NCBI RefSeq assembly: GCF_020511115.1
Contig: NZ_JAJAVH010000004.1
Span: 1-64,000 of the forward strand
Direction of reading: 5' to 3'
From: Luteimonas panaciterrae
GTDB lineage: Bacteria > Pseudomonadota > Gammaproteobacteria > Xanthomonadales > Xanthomonadaceae
Length of the DNA stretch: 64,000 nt
Shown: piece after piece, positions 19,498-28,280 of the stretch
Layout of the letters: every line of letters starts with the position of its first letter
Numbering within the stretch: the stretch's first letter is position 1
The notes under the pieces: model-generated
Databases searched by the model: none
The model's input: only the letters and a program-made list of their open reading frames with translations
What the model was told of the DNA's origin: nothing
Position numbers and translations under genes: made by a program

Positions 19498-20124
19498 ATG
19501 AGGGAGCGCGTGACGGATGTCGCACTGATCGACGCGGGCGGTGCCAACCTCGGCTCCGTGCGCTATGCCCTGGAGCGGCTCGGGGTGACCCCGCGCATCG
19601 TCCGCGACGCCGACGAGTTGGCCGGCGCCGACCGGGTGATCCTGCCCGGCGTGGGCGCGGCTGCACCGGCCATGCGCGCCCTGCGGGCCCAAGGGCTGGT
19701 GGAGGCCCTGCGCGATCTGAAAGTGCCGCTCCTAGGCGTCTGCCTGGGCATGCAGCTGCTGTACGAGTCCTCGGAGGAGGGGGAGACCCCCTGTCTGGGG
19801 CTGCTTCCGGGGCGGGTGAAGGCGTTGCGGCCGGCTCCGGGAATCCGCATTCCGCACATGGGGTGGAATGCCCTGTCCTGCGTTACAGGAGATGGACTGT
19901 TGCAAGGCATCCGGGACGGCGATCGTGCCTACTTCGTGCACGGCTACGCCGCCCCGGTCGACGTGGGCGTGTCGGGGACCAGCGTGCTGGCCACCGCGCA
20001 TCACGGCGAGGCCTTCGCAGCCATCGTCCGGCATGGACTGTATTTCGGCGCGCAGTTCCATCCGGAACGATCTTCGGCCCTTGGGTCACGGCTGCTGGAG
20101 AACTTCATCCGATGGGTACCATGA
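19498..20124 (+). CDS. hisH: Imidazole glycerol phosphate synthase glutaminase subunit
   Basis: Class I glutamine amidotransferase, 208 residues, which supplies ammonia to HisF. The catalytic cysteine lies in LLGVCLGMQLL, and the His-Glu pair in FGAQFHPERS. The N-terminus ALIDAGGANLGSVRYALERLG is typical, though an alanine stands where the oxyanion-strand residues vary among homologues. Its stop codon overlaps the hisA start. Confidence 0.96.
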   Translation: MRERVTDVALIDAGGANLGSVRYALERLGVTPRIVRDADELAGADRVILPGVGAAAPAMRALRAQGLVEALRDLKVPLLGVCLGMQLLYESSEEGETPCLGLLPGRVKALRPAPGIRIPHMGWNALSCVTGDGLLQGIRDGDRAYFVHGYAAPVDVGVSGTSVLATAHHGEAFAAIVRHGLYFGAQFHPERSSALGSRLLENFIRWVP

Positions 20125-20876
20125 ACGCATATGTGCTGCGCGAGACCTTCCAGATCTACCCGGCCATCGATGTCCGTTCCGGACGCGTGGTGCGGTTGGC
20201 GCAAGGTGACTATGCGCGCGAAACCCGTTATGCCGACGACCCGTTCACGCTCGCCAAGAGCTATGCGGATGCGGGCGCGCAGTGGCTGCATCTGGTCGAT
20301 CTCGACGCCGCCCGCAACGGTGGCTACACGCTGGGCGATCTGCTGCGCCGGCTCAAGGCGGAAACGCCGCTCTCGGTCCAGACCGGCGGCGGCGTGCGCA
20401 GCGAGGCCGACATCGAACGTCTGCTGCAGGAGGGCGCAGATCGCGTCGTGGTCGGTTCGCTTGCCGTCACCGAACCCAATCGCGTGGTGCGCTGGATCAA
20501 CCGCTACGGGAACGAACGCGTGACCGTGGCCCTGGACGCCTGGTGCGGGCAGGATGGCCGCTGGTTCCCCACCAGCCACGGCTGGACCCAGCCCGGCCGC
20601 CGCAGCCTCGGCGATCTGGTGCGCTTCTATTCGCGCTCCGGCTTGCGCCACCTGCTGTGCACGGACATCGCCCGCGACGGCACCCTGGCCGGCCCCAATC
20701 TGCAGCTTTATCAACTGCTGCGGCAGTGGGCGCCGCGACTCGAATTGCAGGCCTCGGGCGGCGCCCGCGATCTGGACGACGTGCGCGACGCGCGCGGCGC
20801 CGGTTGCGCGGGCATCGTGCTCGGCAAGGCCCTGCTCGAAGGCAGGTTCGACTTGCCACAGGCGTTGCGGTGCTGA
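20121..20876 (+). CDS. hisA: ProFAR isomerase (HisA)
   Basis: TIM-barrel isomerase of 251 residues acting on the ribonucleotide intermediate of histidine synthesis. [20 protein letters not shown] carries the first catalytic aspartate, QTGGGVRS the first phosphate-binding loop, [13 protein letters not shown] the second aspartate and [10 protein letters not shown] the second loop. The start at 20121 (ATGA with the hisH stop) follows the pattern of the operon; an ATG nine bases upstream would also be in frame. Confidence 0.95.
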   Translation: MNAYVLRETFQIYPAIDVRSGRVVRLAQGDYARETRYADDPFTLAKSYADAGAQWLHLVDLDAARNGGYTLGDLLRRLKAETPLSVQTGGGVRSEADIERLLQEGADRVVVGSLAVTEPNRVVRWINRYGNERVTVALDAWCGQDGRWFPTSHGWTQPGRRSLGDLVRFYSRSGLRHLLCTDIARDGTLAGPNLQLYQLLRQWAPRLELQASGGARDLDDVRDARGAGCAGIVLGKALLEGRFDLPQALRC

Positions 20877-21658
20877 GCCGACGCATCATTCCTTGTTTGG
20901 ATGTGCGCGACGGCCGTGTCGTCAAGGGCGTGCGTTTCCGCGATCACGTGGACATGGGCGACATCGTCGAACTGGCGATGCGCTACCGAGACGAAGGTGC
21001 CGACGAACTGGTGTTCTATGACATCGCCGCGAGCCCGCAGGGCCGCAGCGTCGATCGCGGCTGGGTGGAGCGCGTGGCGCGGTCGATCGATATTCCGTTC
21101 TGCGTCGCCGGCGGCATCCGCAGCGTGGAGGATGCGCGCGCCGTGCTGCATGCCGGCGCCGACAAGATTTCGATCAACACACCGGCGCTCGAACGGCCGG
21201 CATTGATCGGCGAGATCGCCGAAGCCTTCGGCGTGCAATGCGTGGTGGTCGGGATCGATTCGCTGCGCGACGGCGACGGCCAGTGGCGCGTGCGCAGCCA
21301 TACCGGCGATCCGGACAACATGCGCGCCTTGTCCAGGCGCACCGTCGATTGGGTGGTGGAAGCGCAGGAACTCGGTGCCGGCGAAATCGTGCTCAATTGC
21401 ATGGGCAGCGACGGTGTGCGCGGCGGTTACGACATCGCGCAATTGCAGGCCGTGCGCGCGTTGTGCCATGTGCCGCTGGTGGCTTCTGGCGGCGCCGGTG
21501 CGCCGGCGCATTTCATCGAAGTGTTCCGCGACGCCGATGTCGATGCCGCGCTCGCCGCCAGCGTGTTCCACAGTGGGCAGATCGCGATTCCCGTGCTGAA
21601 GCGCGAACTGCGCGAGGCTGGGATTGAGGTGCGTGATGGTGAGGGAGCGCGCGCTTAG
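20870..21658 (+). CDS. hisF: Imidazole glycerol phosphate synthase cyclase subunit
   Basis: TIM-barrel cyclase of 262 residues that joins HisH-derived ammonia to PRFAR, giving imidazole glycerol phosphate and AICAR. Seen are [19 protein letters not shown] with the catalytic aspartate, [19 protein letters not shown] with the second aspartate, and [11 protein letters not shown]. It has no ATG in the expected place: the GTG at 20870, inside the end of hisA (7-base overlap), gives the exact homologue N-terminus M-L-S-R-R-I-I-P. Confidence 0.95.
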   Translation: MLSRRIIPCLDVRDGRVVKGVRFRDHVDMGDIVELAMRYRDEGADELVFYDIAASPQGRSVDRGWVERVARSIDIPFCVAGGIRSVEDARAVLHAGADKISINTPALERPALIGEIAEAFGVQCVVVGIDSLRDGDGQWRVRSHTGDPDNMRALSRRTVDWVVEAQELGAGEIVLNCMGSDGVRGGYDIAQLQAVRALCHVPLVASGGAGAPAHFIEVFRDADVDAALAASVFHSGQIAIPVLKRELREAGIEVRDGEGARA

Positions 21659-21684
21659 CGGATGCCTTCAAGGCGTCCGCTGCG

Positions 21685-21716
21685 CTCCCGAACGCCCGGC
21701 CATGGATGGCTGGGCA
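21685..21716. repeat. Palindromic intergenic element, copy 1
   Basis: The core GAACGCCCGGCCATGGATGG, followed by CTGGGC, lies between hisF and hisIE. The same core stands at 28091-28122 before mtnD. The centre CCCGGCCAT-GG-ATGGCYGGG can fold into a 9-bp stem (one G-T here). It looks like a dispersed REP-type element within the his transcript. Confidence 0.65.
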
Positions 21717-21784
21717 GAGCATCCGCAGACGGTACTGTTGCGCCATGGAAGGCATCGACGCTCTTTTTTGAAATGGAAAGACCT

Positions 21785-22378
21785 ATGAATATCGAGTCCC
21801 TGGCCTGGGACAAGCAAGACGGCCTGCTGCCGGCGATCGTGCAGGATGCGTGCACCCTGCGTGTGCTCATGCTCGGCTACATGAACCGCGAGGCGCTCGA
21901 GACGACATTGCAGAGCGGACGGGTCACCTTCTTCAGCCGCAGCAAGCAACGGTTGTGGACCAAGGGCGAGGAGAGCGGCCACGTGCTCGAATTCGTTTCC
22001 GTCGAGACCGACTGCGATAGCGACACTCTGCTGGTGCAAGCAAATCCGCGCGGGCCGACCTGCCATCTCGGGCGCACGAGTTGCTTTCCTGAGGCGCCGA
22101 GCTCGCAGCTGGGCGCGCTCGACGCGCTGATCGAGCGCCGCGAGCGCGAGCGTCCGACCGACAGCTACACCACGCGCCTGTTCGAAGGCGGCACGCGCCG
22201 CATCGCCCAGAAAGTGGGAGAGGAAGGCGTGGAGACGGCTCTGGCGGCGGTTGCCGAGGGCGATGACGCGCTGCTCGGCGAGGCCGCCGATCTCGCCTAC
22301 CACCTGCTGGTGCTGCTGCGCGCGCGTGGCTTCGGCCTGGCCGATCTGGAGGCCGCTCTGCGGAAACGTGAGCGCTAG
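21785..22378 (+). CDS. hisI: Bifunctional phosphoribosyl-AMP cyclohydrolase / phosphoribosyl-ATP pyrophosphatase
   Basis: HisIE fusion of 197 residues catalysing steps two and three of the pathway. The N-terminal cyclohydrolase half has MLGYMNREAL, FFSRSKQRLWTKGEESGH and the zinc cysteines of DCDSD and CHLGRTSCF. The C-terminal pyrophosphatase half has KVGEEGVETALAA and EAADLAYHLLVLL. The ATG at 21785 is preferred, with GGAAAG five bases upstream; an ATG at 21773 is also in frame. It is the only his gene with a real gap before it (126 bases, holding a palindromic repeat). Confidence 0.95.
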   Translation: MNIESLAWDKQDGLLPAIVQDACTLRVLMLGYMNREALETTLQSGRVTFFSRSKQRLWTKGEESGHVLEFVSVETDCDSDTLLVQANPRGPTCHLGRTSCFPEAPSSQLGALDALIERRERERPTDSYTTRLFEGGTRRIAQKVGEEGVETALAAVAEGDDALLGEAADLAYHLLVLLRARGFGLADLEAALRKRER

Positions 22379-22457
22379 CGCTCGCGCATGACGTTCCGTA
22401 GATAGGGGCGAGGGGAGCGGCGCGGCATAATCGCGGCTTCCCACCAGGATGCCGGCG

Positions 22458-23996
22458 ATGAGTCATCGCTTCCTTTGTGTATGTTTCCTGTTGATCGGCA
22501 GCGCCGCCGCGCATGCCGCGACGATCCGTGGTGTCGTGTTCGACGACGGCAACGGCAATGGCCGACGCGATCCGGGCGAGCGCGGCATCGTGGATGTCGC
22601 GGTGTCGAACGGGCGCGACATCGTCCGCAGCGATGCGGCGGGGCGCTACACGCTGGAAACCCGGCCGGGCTTGCCGGTGTTCGTGATCAAGCCGGCTGGC
22701 TGGCGCGTGGAAGCGGGCGGCGAAGGGCTGCCGGGTTTCTGGCGCGAGTCGTCGTCCGATGCCGACTTCGCTCTGCGCAAGGCACCACGGTCGAAGCGTG
22801 CGCTGGACGTGCTCGTTTTCGCCGATCCGCAGCCGAAATCGCAAGTCGACGTCGACTACTACCGTCGTGACATCGTCGAGCCGCTGATCGGCAAGACCCA
22901 GGCCACGCTGGGCCTGAGCCTGGGCGATATCGTCAACGACGATCTCTCGCTTTATCCCGGCATGAATGCCGTCACCACGCGTCTCGGCGTGCCGTGGCTG
23001 CACGTCGCGGGCAATCACGATCTCGATGCGGACGCGGGTGACGACGAAAGCTCGCTGCGCACGTTCCGCCATCACTTCGGCCCCGACACCTTCGCATGGG
23101 AGGAATCGCAGGCGAATTTCGTGCTGTTCGACGACGTGATCTCCCAACCTGGGATGAAGCCCGCCTATGTCGGCGGCCTGCGCGAGGATCAGCTCGCGTT
23201 CCTCGAAGCTTATCTGCGCGATGCACCGAAGGATCGCTTGCTGATGCTCGGCATGCATATTCCGCTGTTCGAACCGGATGGGGAAGACACGTTCCGGGAC
23301 GCCGATCGCGAGCGCCTGTTCGCGCTGCTGCAACCATTCCCGCACGTGCTGGTGCTGAGCGGGCACAGTCATACCCAGCGTCATTTCTTCCATGACGCGA
23401 AGACGGGTTGGCATGGCGCCCGTCCCTTGCACGAATACAACGTCGGTGCCGCCTGCGGTGCGTTCTGGAGCGGCGTCAAGGACGCGCAGGGCATTCCCGA
23501 CACGACCATGAGCGATGGCACGCCGAACGGCTACGCGACGCTGCGGATCGATCGCGCTGGCGGTTATTCGTTGGCCTGGCATCCGGCGCGACTCCCCGCG
23601 GGTGATGCCGCTTTCACCGCGGAGATGGCGCTGCATGCGCCGAAACTGCTGCGCAAGGGCGCGTATCCGGCGGCGGGCGTGTACGCGAACGTGTTCATGG
23701 GCGGCGACGACACGCGCGTGGAGTACCGGATCGACGGCGGCGACTGGAAGCCGATGCGGCAGGTCGCGCAACCCGATCCCGGCGTGCTCGCGGAGAATGC
23801 GCTCGATGATGCGGCGACGGCGCTGCGCGGCTACGATCGCGCGGCCCAGGCCACGCCATCACCGCATTTGTGGCGTGGCACCTTACCCACCGATCTGGCG
23901 CTGGGCGAGCACGTGGTCGAAGTCCGTGCTTTCGATCAATGGCAGGGCGAGCGGGGTGCGACGACGCGTTACGGTCTGGCGGAAGCGCAACCATGA
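22458..23996 (+). CDS. Secreted calcineurin-like phosphoesterase
   Basis: A 512-residue exported protein: signal peptide ending in AHA, then an SdrD-like Ig/carboxypeptidase-regulatory domain (VVFDDGNGNGRRDPGE, a calcium-binding-type loop), then a metallophosphoesterase core with SLGDIVNDD, VAGNHDLD and the metal-binding SGHSHTQ, and the C-terminal domain seen in this three-domain family. The first metal motif reads FADPQP rather than DxH, which is usual in this subgroup. The start at 22458 has AGGA eight bases upstream. Its stop overlaps the next gene's ATG (ATGA). Substrate unknown; a periplasmic phosphodiester or phosphomonoester is likely. Confidence 0.85.
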   Translation: MSHRFLCVCFLLIGSAAAHAATIRGVVFDDGNGNGRRDPGERGIVDVAVSNGRDIVRSDAAGRYTLETRPGLPVFVIKPAGWRVEAGGEGLPGFWRESSSDADFALRKAPRSKRALDVLVFADPQPKSQVDVDYYRRDIVEPLIGKTQATLGLSLGDIVNDDLSLYPGMNAVTTRLGVPWLHVAGNHDLDADAGDDESSLRTFRHHFGPDTFAWEESQANFVLFDDVISQPGMKPAYVGGLREDQLAFLEAYLRDAPKDRLLMLGMHIPLFEPDGEDTFRDADRERLFALLQPFPHVLVLSGHSHTQRHFFHDAKTGWHGARPLHEYNVGAACGAFWSGVKDAQGIPDTTMSDGTPNGYATLRIDRAGGYSLAWHPARLPAGDAAFTAEMALHAPKLLRKGAYPAAGVYANVFMGGDDTRVEYRIDGGDWKPMRQVAQPDPGVLAENALDDAATALRGYDRAAQATPSPHLWRGTLPTDLALGEHVVEVRAFDQWQGERGATTRYGLAEAQP

Positions 23997-24931
23997 AGAT
24001 GTTGGGCGATTTCCACGATGTTCTTCGTTGGAGTGGCTTCGCTTCCTTGATGATGTGCATCGCTGCAGGGACGGCCCTGCACGCGAGAACACCACCGAAG
24101 GTCGAAGCCTGGATTCCCGAGGGTGTATCCAGCGACCAGTTCGAATCCCATCCCGCCTTCGACCCTACCAACGGCGATTTCTATTTCGTTCGCAGCAATC
24201 CGCAATTCAAGGGCTGGCGCATCCTAGTCAGCCAGTGCGGCGCCGAAGGCTGGACGTCGCCGCAGCCGGTGGCATTTTCGGGTGATGGCGTGGAAGCCGA
24301 TCCCTGGTTCGCCGAGGCAGGGCGCACGCTGTACTTCATCAGTACGCGCTCGACCGACGGTATCAAACGCAAGGATCTCGACATCTGGCGCGTGCAGCGC
24401 AATGCCGACGACAGCTGGGGCACGCCTGAACGCTTGCCGGAGCCGGTGAATTCGACTGGGAACGAATGGTTTCCGCGCCTGGACAAGGATGGCTGGCTGT
24501 ATTTCGGTTCCGATCGCCCTGGCGGGCTCGGCAAGACCGACATCTGGCGCGCGCATCGATCGCAGGACGGTCATTGGACAGTGGAGAACGCGGGCACGGC
24601 GCTCAACACCGCCGACGACGAATACGAGCCATTGCCGGCACCGGATGGCCGCACGCTGATTCTGATGGCCAACGATGGCCTTTACCGAAGCGAGCGTGAT
24701 GCGCGTGGTGCGTGGCGCCCACGCGAGAAGCTGCCGGCGCCGATCAATGTCAACGGCAGCGAGATCGGCGCACTGTTCTCGCCGAGTAGACACTCGCTGC
24801 TGTTCGCGCGCGATCTCAAGGGCGAGAAGTCGGGCGAATTCTTCGTCTGGCGCCTTCGCGGCGACGAAGCATGGCCGCCGGCCTGTCCGGCATCGGACGC
24901 ACAAGGAAAGGTGGACAAGCATGGTCGCTGA
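23993..24931 (+). CDS. Exported PD40/TolB-like beta-propeller protein
   Basis: A 312-residue protein with an N-terminal hydrophobic export signal and four or five WD40-like PD40 repeats, for example HPAFDPTNGDFYFVRSN, DPWFAEAGRTLYFIST, FPRLDKDGWLYFGSDRPGG and YEPLPAPDGRTLILMANDG. Such propellers bind proteins or peptidoglycan-associated partners; no enzyme motif is seen. It is coupled to the phosphoesterase (ATGA) and overlaps the next gene by 11 bases, so the three form one operon. Confidence 0.8.
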   Translation: MKMLGDFHDVLRWSGFASLMMCIAAGTALHARTPPKVEAWIPEGVSSDQFESHPAFDPTNGDFYFVRSNPQFKGWRILVSQCGAEGWTSPQPVAFSGDGVEADPWFAEAGRTLYFISTRSTDGIKRKDLDIWRVQRNADDSWGTPERLPEPVNSTGNEWFPRLDKDGWLYFGSDRPGGLGKTDIWRAHRSQDGHWTVENAGTALNTADDEYEPLPAPDGRTLILMANDGLYRSERDARGAWRPREKLPAPINVNGSEIGALFSPSRHSLLFARDLKGEKSGEFFVWRLRGDEAWPPACPASDAQGKVDKHGR

Positions 24932-25502
24932 GCTGCCGACAGACTTGCCGATCCGGCATTTCCGCAATGCCGCTGCCTTCGAGAAATGGCTTGCGGCAAA
25001 TGTGGGCGAGAAGGGGCTCTGGCTGAAGATCGCCAAGAAAGAGTCGGGCATCGCTTCGGTGACGTATGCCGAGGCAATTGAAGTCGCACTGTGCCACGGG
25101 TGGATCGATGGCCTGAAGCGTAGCTGCGATGCGCAATTCTTTCTGCAGCGTTTCACGCCGCGGCGCCCGCGCAGTCTGTGGTCGAAGATCAACATCGCTC
25201 ATGTCGAGCGCCTGACCACCGCCGGCCGCATGCAACCGGCCGGCCTGCGCGAAGTGGAGGCCGCCAAGGCCGACGGCCGCTGGCAGGCCGCCTACGACAG
25301 CGCGACGACGATGGAAGTACACGCGGAACTGGCGGTGGCGTTGGCGAAGAATCGTAAGGCCAAGACCTTCTTCGAGACGCTCGACAAGACCAACCGCTAC
25401 GCAGTGTGCTGGCGCGTGCAAACGGCAAAGAAGCCGGAGACGCGCGCGGCCCGCATCGAGAAGCTGGTGGCGATGCTGGCGCGCGGAGAGAAGATCCACT
25501 GA
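24921..25502 (+). CDS. YdeI/OmpD-associated family protein
   Basis: A 193-residue cytoplasmic protein of the YdeI/OmpD-associated family, recognised by GLWLKIAKK, the ALCHGWIDGLKR segment, FTPRRPRSLWSKIN and the C-terminal YAVCWRVQTAKKPETRAARI. In the family it is linked to stress and envelope responses, but biochemistry is not established. It begins inside the end of the beta-propeller gene. Two repeat/terminator elements follow. Confidence 0.85.
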   Translation: MVAELPTDLPIRHFRNAAAFEKWLAANVGEKGLWLKIAKKESGIASVTYAEAIEVALCHGWIDGLKRSCDAQFFLQRFTPRRPRSLWSKINIAHVERLTTAGRMQPAGLREVEAAKADGRWQAAYDSATTMEVHAELAVALAKNRKAKTFFETLDKTNRYAVCWRVQTAKKPETRAARIEKLVAMLARGEKIH

Positions 25503-25510
25503 GGCAGATT

Positions 25511-25543
25511 GCTCGTCATTTCCGCAAAGGTGGGAATGACGAA
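25511..25543. repeat. Degenerate dRS3-like hairpin repeat
   Basis: GCTCGTCATTTCCGCAAAGG, then TGGGAATGACG, is a diverged copy of the CGTCATTCCCGC...GCGGGAATGACG hairpin seen at 27352, 38584 and 50677. It lies just after the YdeI-like gene. Confidence 0.6.
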
Positions 25544-25560
25544 GAACTTCCCTGGCCAAA

Positions 25561-25594
25561 AACGAAAAACCCACGCATCGGCGTGGGTTTCGTT
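25561..25594. terminator. Bidirectional terminator
   Basis: CCCACGC-ATCG-GCGTGGG forms a perfect 7-bp stem flanked by AACGAAAAA on one side and TTTCGTT on the other, so either strand ends in a T-rich tail. It separates the phosphoesterase operon (plus) from the convergent mtn/C13-peptidase operon (minus). Confidence 0.85.
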
Positions 25595-25742
25595 AACGAC
25601 TGGCTGGCGAGCGGATGCTGGCGGGCGAATCGTTGTGCGCGTGGCTGGCTGGCGTTGAGCTGGCTGGCAGCGCCCGCGCAGTGTAGCGGGGCGCGTTTTT
25701 CGATGACGAAATGAGAATCGCTTTCAGCTGTGGCGGGCCGCC

Positions 25743-26609
25743 TCAGCGGTCGTACGGATAGGTCACCGATGCTCCGATCTGCAGTTGCCGCTGCCAGGCC
25801 TGCAGCCGAGGGACGATGCCGTCGCCGACGTCGATCTGGGGCATCGACGGTTCCTGGCCGTCCTCGCGCTCCCATTTCGCGATCTCGGCCGTGGCGATGT
25901 CGTAGGCGCCGATGAAGCTGTCACTGTGGTTAAGCCCGTCGACGAGAAAGGCGCGACCGAAATAGGTGATGTTGGATTCCACGCCGCAGCCGAACGAGGT
26001 GCGGTCCTCGCGCGATGCGGTGATCACCAGGCTGTCGCTGCTGCGCAGGCCCGGGACGAAACCGCCCGAGTAGCAGGCCGAGACGATCACGATGCGGTTG
26101 CGGATGCCGGAGGCATTGAGCGCGCCGCGCAGCTGTTGCGGATCGATGGTGGTCTGGAAGACGGGCAGCAGTTCCGAGATCAGCTCGTGCTTCTCGGTGC
26201 CGTGCGTGGTGAGGAACAGCAGCACGATGTCCTCGTCGCGATCGACGATCTTGCCGATGCCGGCCAGGGCCAGGCGCAGGTTGTCGAGCGTCGCCAATGG
26301 CCGCTGCGCATCGCCGAGGCTGTCGAGGTGGTTGACCAGCGTCACCACGCGTCCGCTGGTGCCGAAGCGCTGCGACATCAGCGTGTCGAGATATGCGACT
26401 TCGTTGCGGAACACGTCCTCGTTGCCGTCGCCGGCGAAGCCGACCACGTAAAGATCGACCTTGCCCGGCCGCTGCGGCGACAGGCCAGCGAGGGATTTCT
26501 GCAATAGCTCGCGATCGCGTTCGGGAACACTGATGTCGTCGCCGGCTTGGGCAGGCAGGGCGGCCAGCGCGAGCGCCAGCCAGACGAGTGCGTGCAGTGC
26601 GGACTTCAT
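25743..26609 (-). CDS. Exported C13-type (legumain-like) cysteine peptidase
   Basis: A 288-residue protein with a signal peptide ending in AQA and a caspase-fold peptidase domain. His136 lies in [10 protein letters not shown] and Cys179 in [11 protein letters not shown], the His-Gly and Ala-Cys-x-Ser-Gly pair of clan CD (family C13/legumain). The strand [10 protein letters not shown] precedes the histidine as expected. It is the last gene of the methionine-salvage operon, its ATG overlapping the mtnC stop (ATGA). Bacterial members are largely uncharacterised; cleavage after Asn or Asp is a family expectation only. Confidence 0.8.
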   Translation of the reverse strand: MKSALHALVWLALALAALPAQAGDDISVPERDRELLQKSLAGLSPQRPGKVDLYVVGFAGDGNEDVFRNEVAYLDTLMSQRFGTSGRVVTLVNHLDSLGDAQRPLATLDNLRLALAGIGKIVDRDEDIVLLFLTTHGTEKHELISELLPVFQTTIDPQQLRGALNASGIRNRIVIVSACYSGGFVPGLRSSDSLVITASREDRTSFGCGVESNITYFGRAFLVDGLNHSDSFIGAYDIATAEIAKWEREDGQEPSMPQIDVGDGIVPRLQAWQRQLQIGASVTYPYDR

Positions 26610-27322
26610 GTGTCGTCGGGTCGTATCTCGGCGAAGCTTTCCACGCGGGGATGGCCGTGCGTGGCCTCGCCCGTGCGTGGCTGCGGGTAATCCTCGCGGC
26701 GATCGACCAGCACCGTGCGCAGGCCGGCTTCGCGGGCGGCGTCCAGTTCCTCGACGACATCGGAGAGGAACACGATCTCGCCAGGATCGTGCTTGCCAGA
26801 GCCGTGCCCCAGCACTTCGGTGATGCGGCGATAGCTGCCGGATTCGCGCTTGCCGCCGACTTCGGTGTCGAAGAACGCGCCGAACACAGGCAGTAAATCG
26901 CCGGCCTCGGTGTAGCCGTATAGCAGTTTCTGCGCAGGCACCGAACCGGAGGAATAGACGGCCAGCGATCGGCCTTCCTCGTGCCAGCGGCGCAGCGCCG
27001 CGGCCGCGTCGGGATAGATGTGCGAGGTGTAGTCGCCGCTGCGGTAGCCGTCGGCCCACAGCATGCCTTGCAGCGCTTTCAACGCGGTGTGCTTGCGATC
27101 CTGGTCGATCCAGCCTTGCAGCGTCTCGACGATCACATCATCGCTGCAGATGCCGCCTGCCGCCTCGATCGCCACCGCGTCGAGCCAGCGCCGCACTTCC
27201 GGTTCCTGCCCGTGCTCGCGTACGAAGCGCGGCAGCTCGCGGCGCGCGTACGGGAACAGCACGTCCTTCACGAACGAGATGCTGCTGGTGGTGCCTTCGA
27301 TGTCCGTGAGAATGGTGCGCAT
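26606..27322 (-). CDS. mtnC: Enolase-phosphatase E1
   Basis: HAD-family enzyme of 238 residues in methionine salvage; it enolises and dephosphorylates 2,3-diketo-5-methylthiopentyl-1-phosphate to the acireductone. Motif I is [20 protein letters not shown], motif II is [15 protein letters not shown], and the C-terminal acid motif is [18 protein letters not shown]. It lies downstream of mtnD after a 100-bp repeat and overlaps the peptidase gene. Confidence 0.95.
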   Translation of the reverse strand: MRTILTDIEGTTSSISFVKDVLFPYARRELPRFVREHGQEPEVRRWLDAVAIEAAGGICSDDVIVETLQGWIDQDRKHTALKALQGMLWADGYRSGDYTSHIYPDAAAALRRWHEEGRSLAVYSSGSVPAQKLLYGYTEAGDLLPVFGAFFDTEVGGKRESGSYRRITEVLGHGSGKHDPGEIVFLSDVVEELDAAREAGLRTVLVDRREDYPQPRTGEATHGHPRVESFAEIRPDDT

Positions 27323-27351
27323 GAGGTGTGAGAGTCTGAGATTCTGCTTTT

Positions 27352-27451
27352 GCTCGTCATTCCCGCGAAGGCGGGAATCGATGGACTTTGCGGTTGATTT
27401 CGCAACTCAGGCACGAACGTCCATGGATTCCCGCCTTCGCGAGAATGACGA
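27352..27451. repeat. Composite dRS3-like inverted-repeat element
   Basis: Two head-to-head copies of the hairpin motif bracket about 35 bases: CTCGTCATTCCCGCGAAGGC at one end and its near inverse complement ending in GAGAATGACGA at the other, extended by ATGGAC/GTCCAT. Total 100 bp, without a reading frame, between mtnD and mtnC. This is a MITE-like arrangement equal in size to the element at 38584-38684. Confidence 0.8.
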
Positions 27452-27474
27452 AGGATTTGGAAGGCTGGTGTGCG

Positions 27475-28029
27475 TCAGGCCGCCTGTTTCTCGTAGCGCG
27501 GGAAGCGCTGCGCGATGTCCGTCCCGGTGAAGTGGCCGATCCAGCCGTCCGGCTGCTGGAAGAACCGGATCGCGACGAAGCTCGGCTCGGCGCCCATGTC
27601 GAACCAGTGCGTGGTGCCGTCGGGCACGGCGATCAGGTCATTCTTCACGCATTCGATCTCGTAGACCTTGCCACCCACGTGCAAGGTGAACAGGCCGGAG
27701 CCGTCGACGAAGAATCGCACCTCGTCTTCCTTGTGGTAGTGCTCGTCGAGGAACTTGCCGCGCAGCTCCTCGCGCTTCGGATTGTCCGGCGCGATGCTGA
27801 TCACGTCGATCGTGGTGAAGCCGCGTTCGGCGGTGATGCGGTCGATGTCGGCCTGGTAGGCGGCGATCACTTCTTCCTGGCTCGCACCGGCCTTGATCGG
27901 CTGGTTGGCCTGCCAGCGTTCGAAGGTGACGCCGATCTTGTTCAGTTCGCGCGCGATGGCATCGCCGTCGTGGCTCACGAACTCGGGCGCGTCGGGGGCG
28001 TTGTCGGCGAAGATGCGGAGTCTGCTCAT
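27475..28029 (-). CDS. mtnD: Acireductone dioxygenase
   Basis: Cupin-fold metalloenzyme, 184 residues, that splits acireductone with oxygen in methionine salvage. The metal site is [11 protein letters not shown] (His-x-His and Glu) with the later histidine in [10 protein letters not shown]. With Fe it makes the methionine precursor; the sequence does not say which metal is bound. It follows mtnB after 251 bases that contain a palindromic repeat. Confidence 0.95.
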   Translation of the reverse strand: MSRLRIFADNAPDAPEFVSHDGDAIARELNKIGVTFERWQANQPIKAGASQEEVIAAYQADIDRITAERGFTTIDVISIAPDNPKREELRGKFLDEHYHKEDEVRFFVDGSGLFTLHVGGKVYEIECVKNDLIAVPDGTTHWFDMGAEPSFVAIRFFQQPDGWIGHFTGTDIAQRFPRYEKQAA

Positions 28030-28082
28030 GGGGGAGACCTCGTCGGGTGAGGAGCCGCGCTTGGCCGATGTCCTATCGACAT

Positions 28083-28138
28083 CGGCTGCGGCTCCGAACG
28101 CCCGGCCATGGATGGCCGGGCCGGACGTTCCGAAGCCG
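28083..28138. repeat. Palindromic intergenic element, copy 2
   Basis: Core CCCGGCCAT-GG-ATGGCCGGG (9-bp perfect arms), flanked by TCGGCT/AGCCGA and TCCGAACG/CGTTCCGA, so the whole 56 bases can fold into one long imperfect hairpin. It shares about 30 bases with the element between hisF and hisIE. A smaller dyad, TCTTCAA/TTGAAGA, lies at 28168-28190. Confidence 0.7.
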
Positions 28139-28280
28139 ACATGACAACGCCATGGACGGCTACGGCGTCTTCAAGATTAACAGTTGAAGATGATCGTTCC
28201 TATCTAAGCGCTGGAACGGCAGGATTCAAGCCTTGGAACGTCGGGCCGGCGCATTGTCCGGGGCCTGCGAAACCGCCGTC

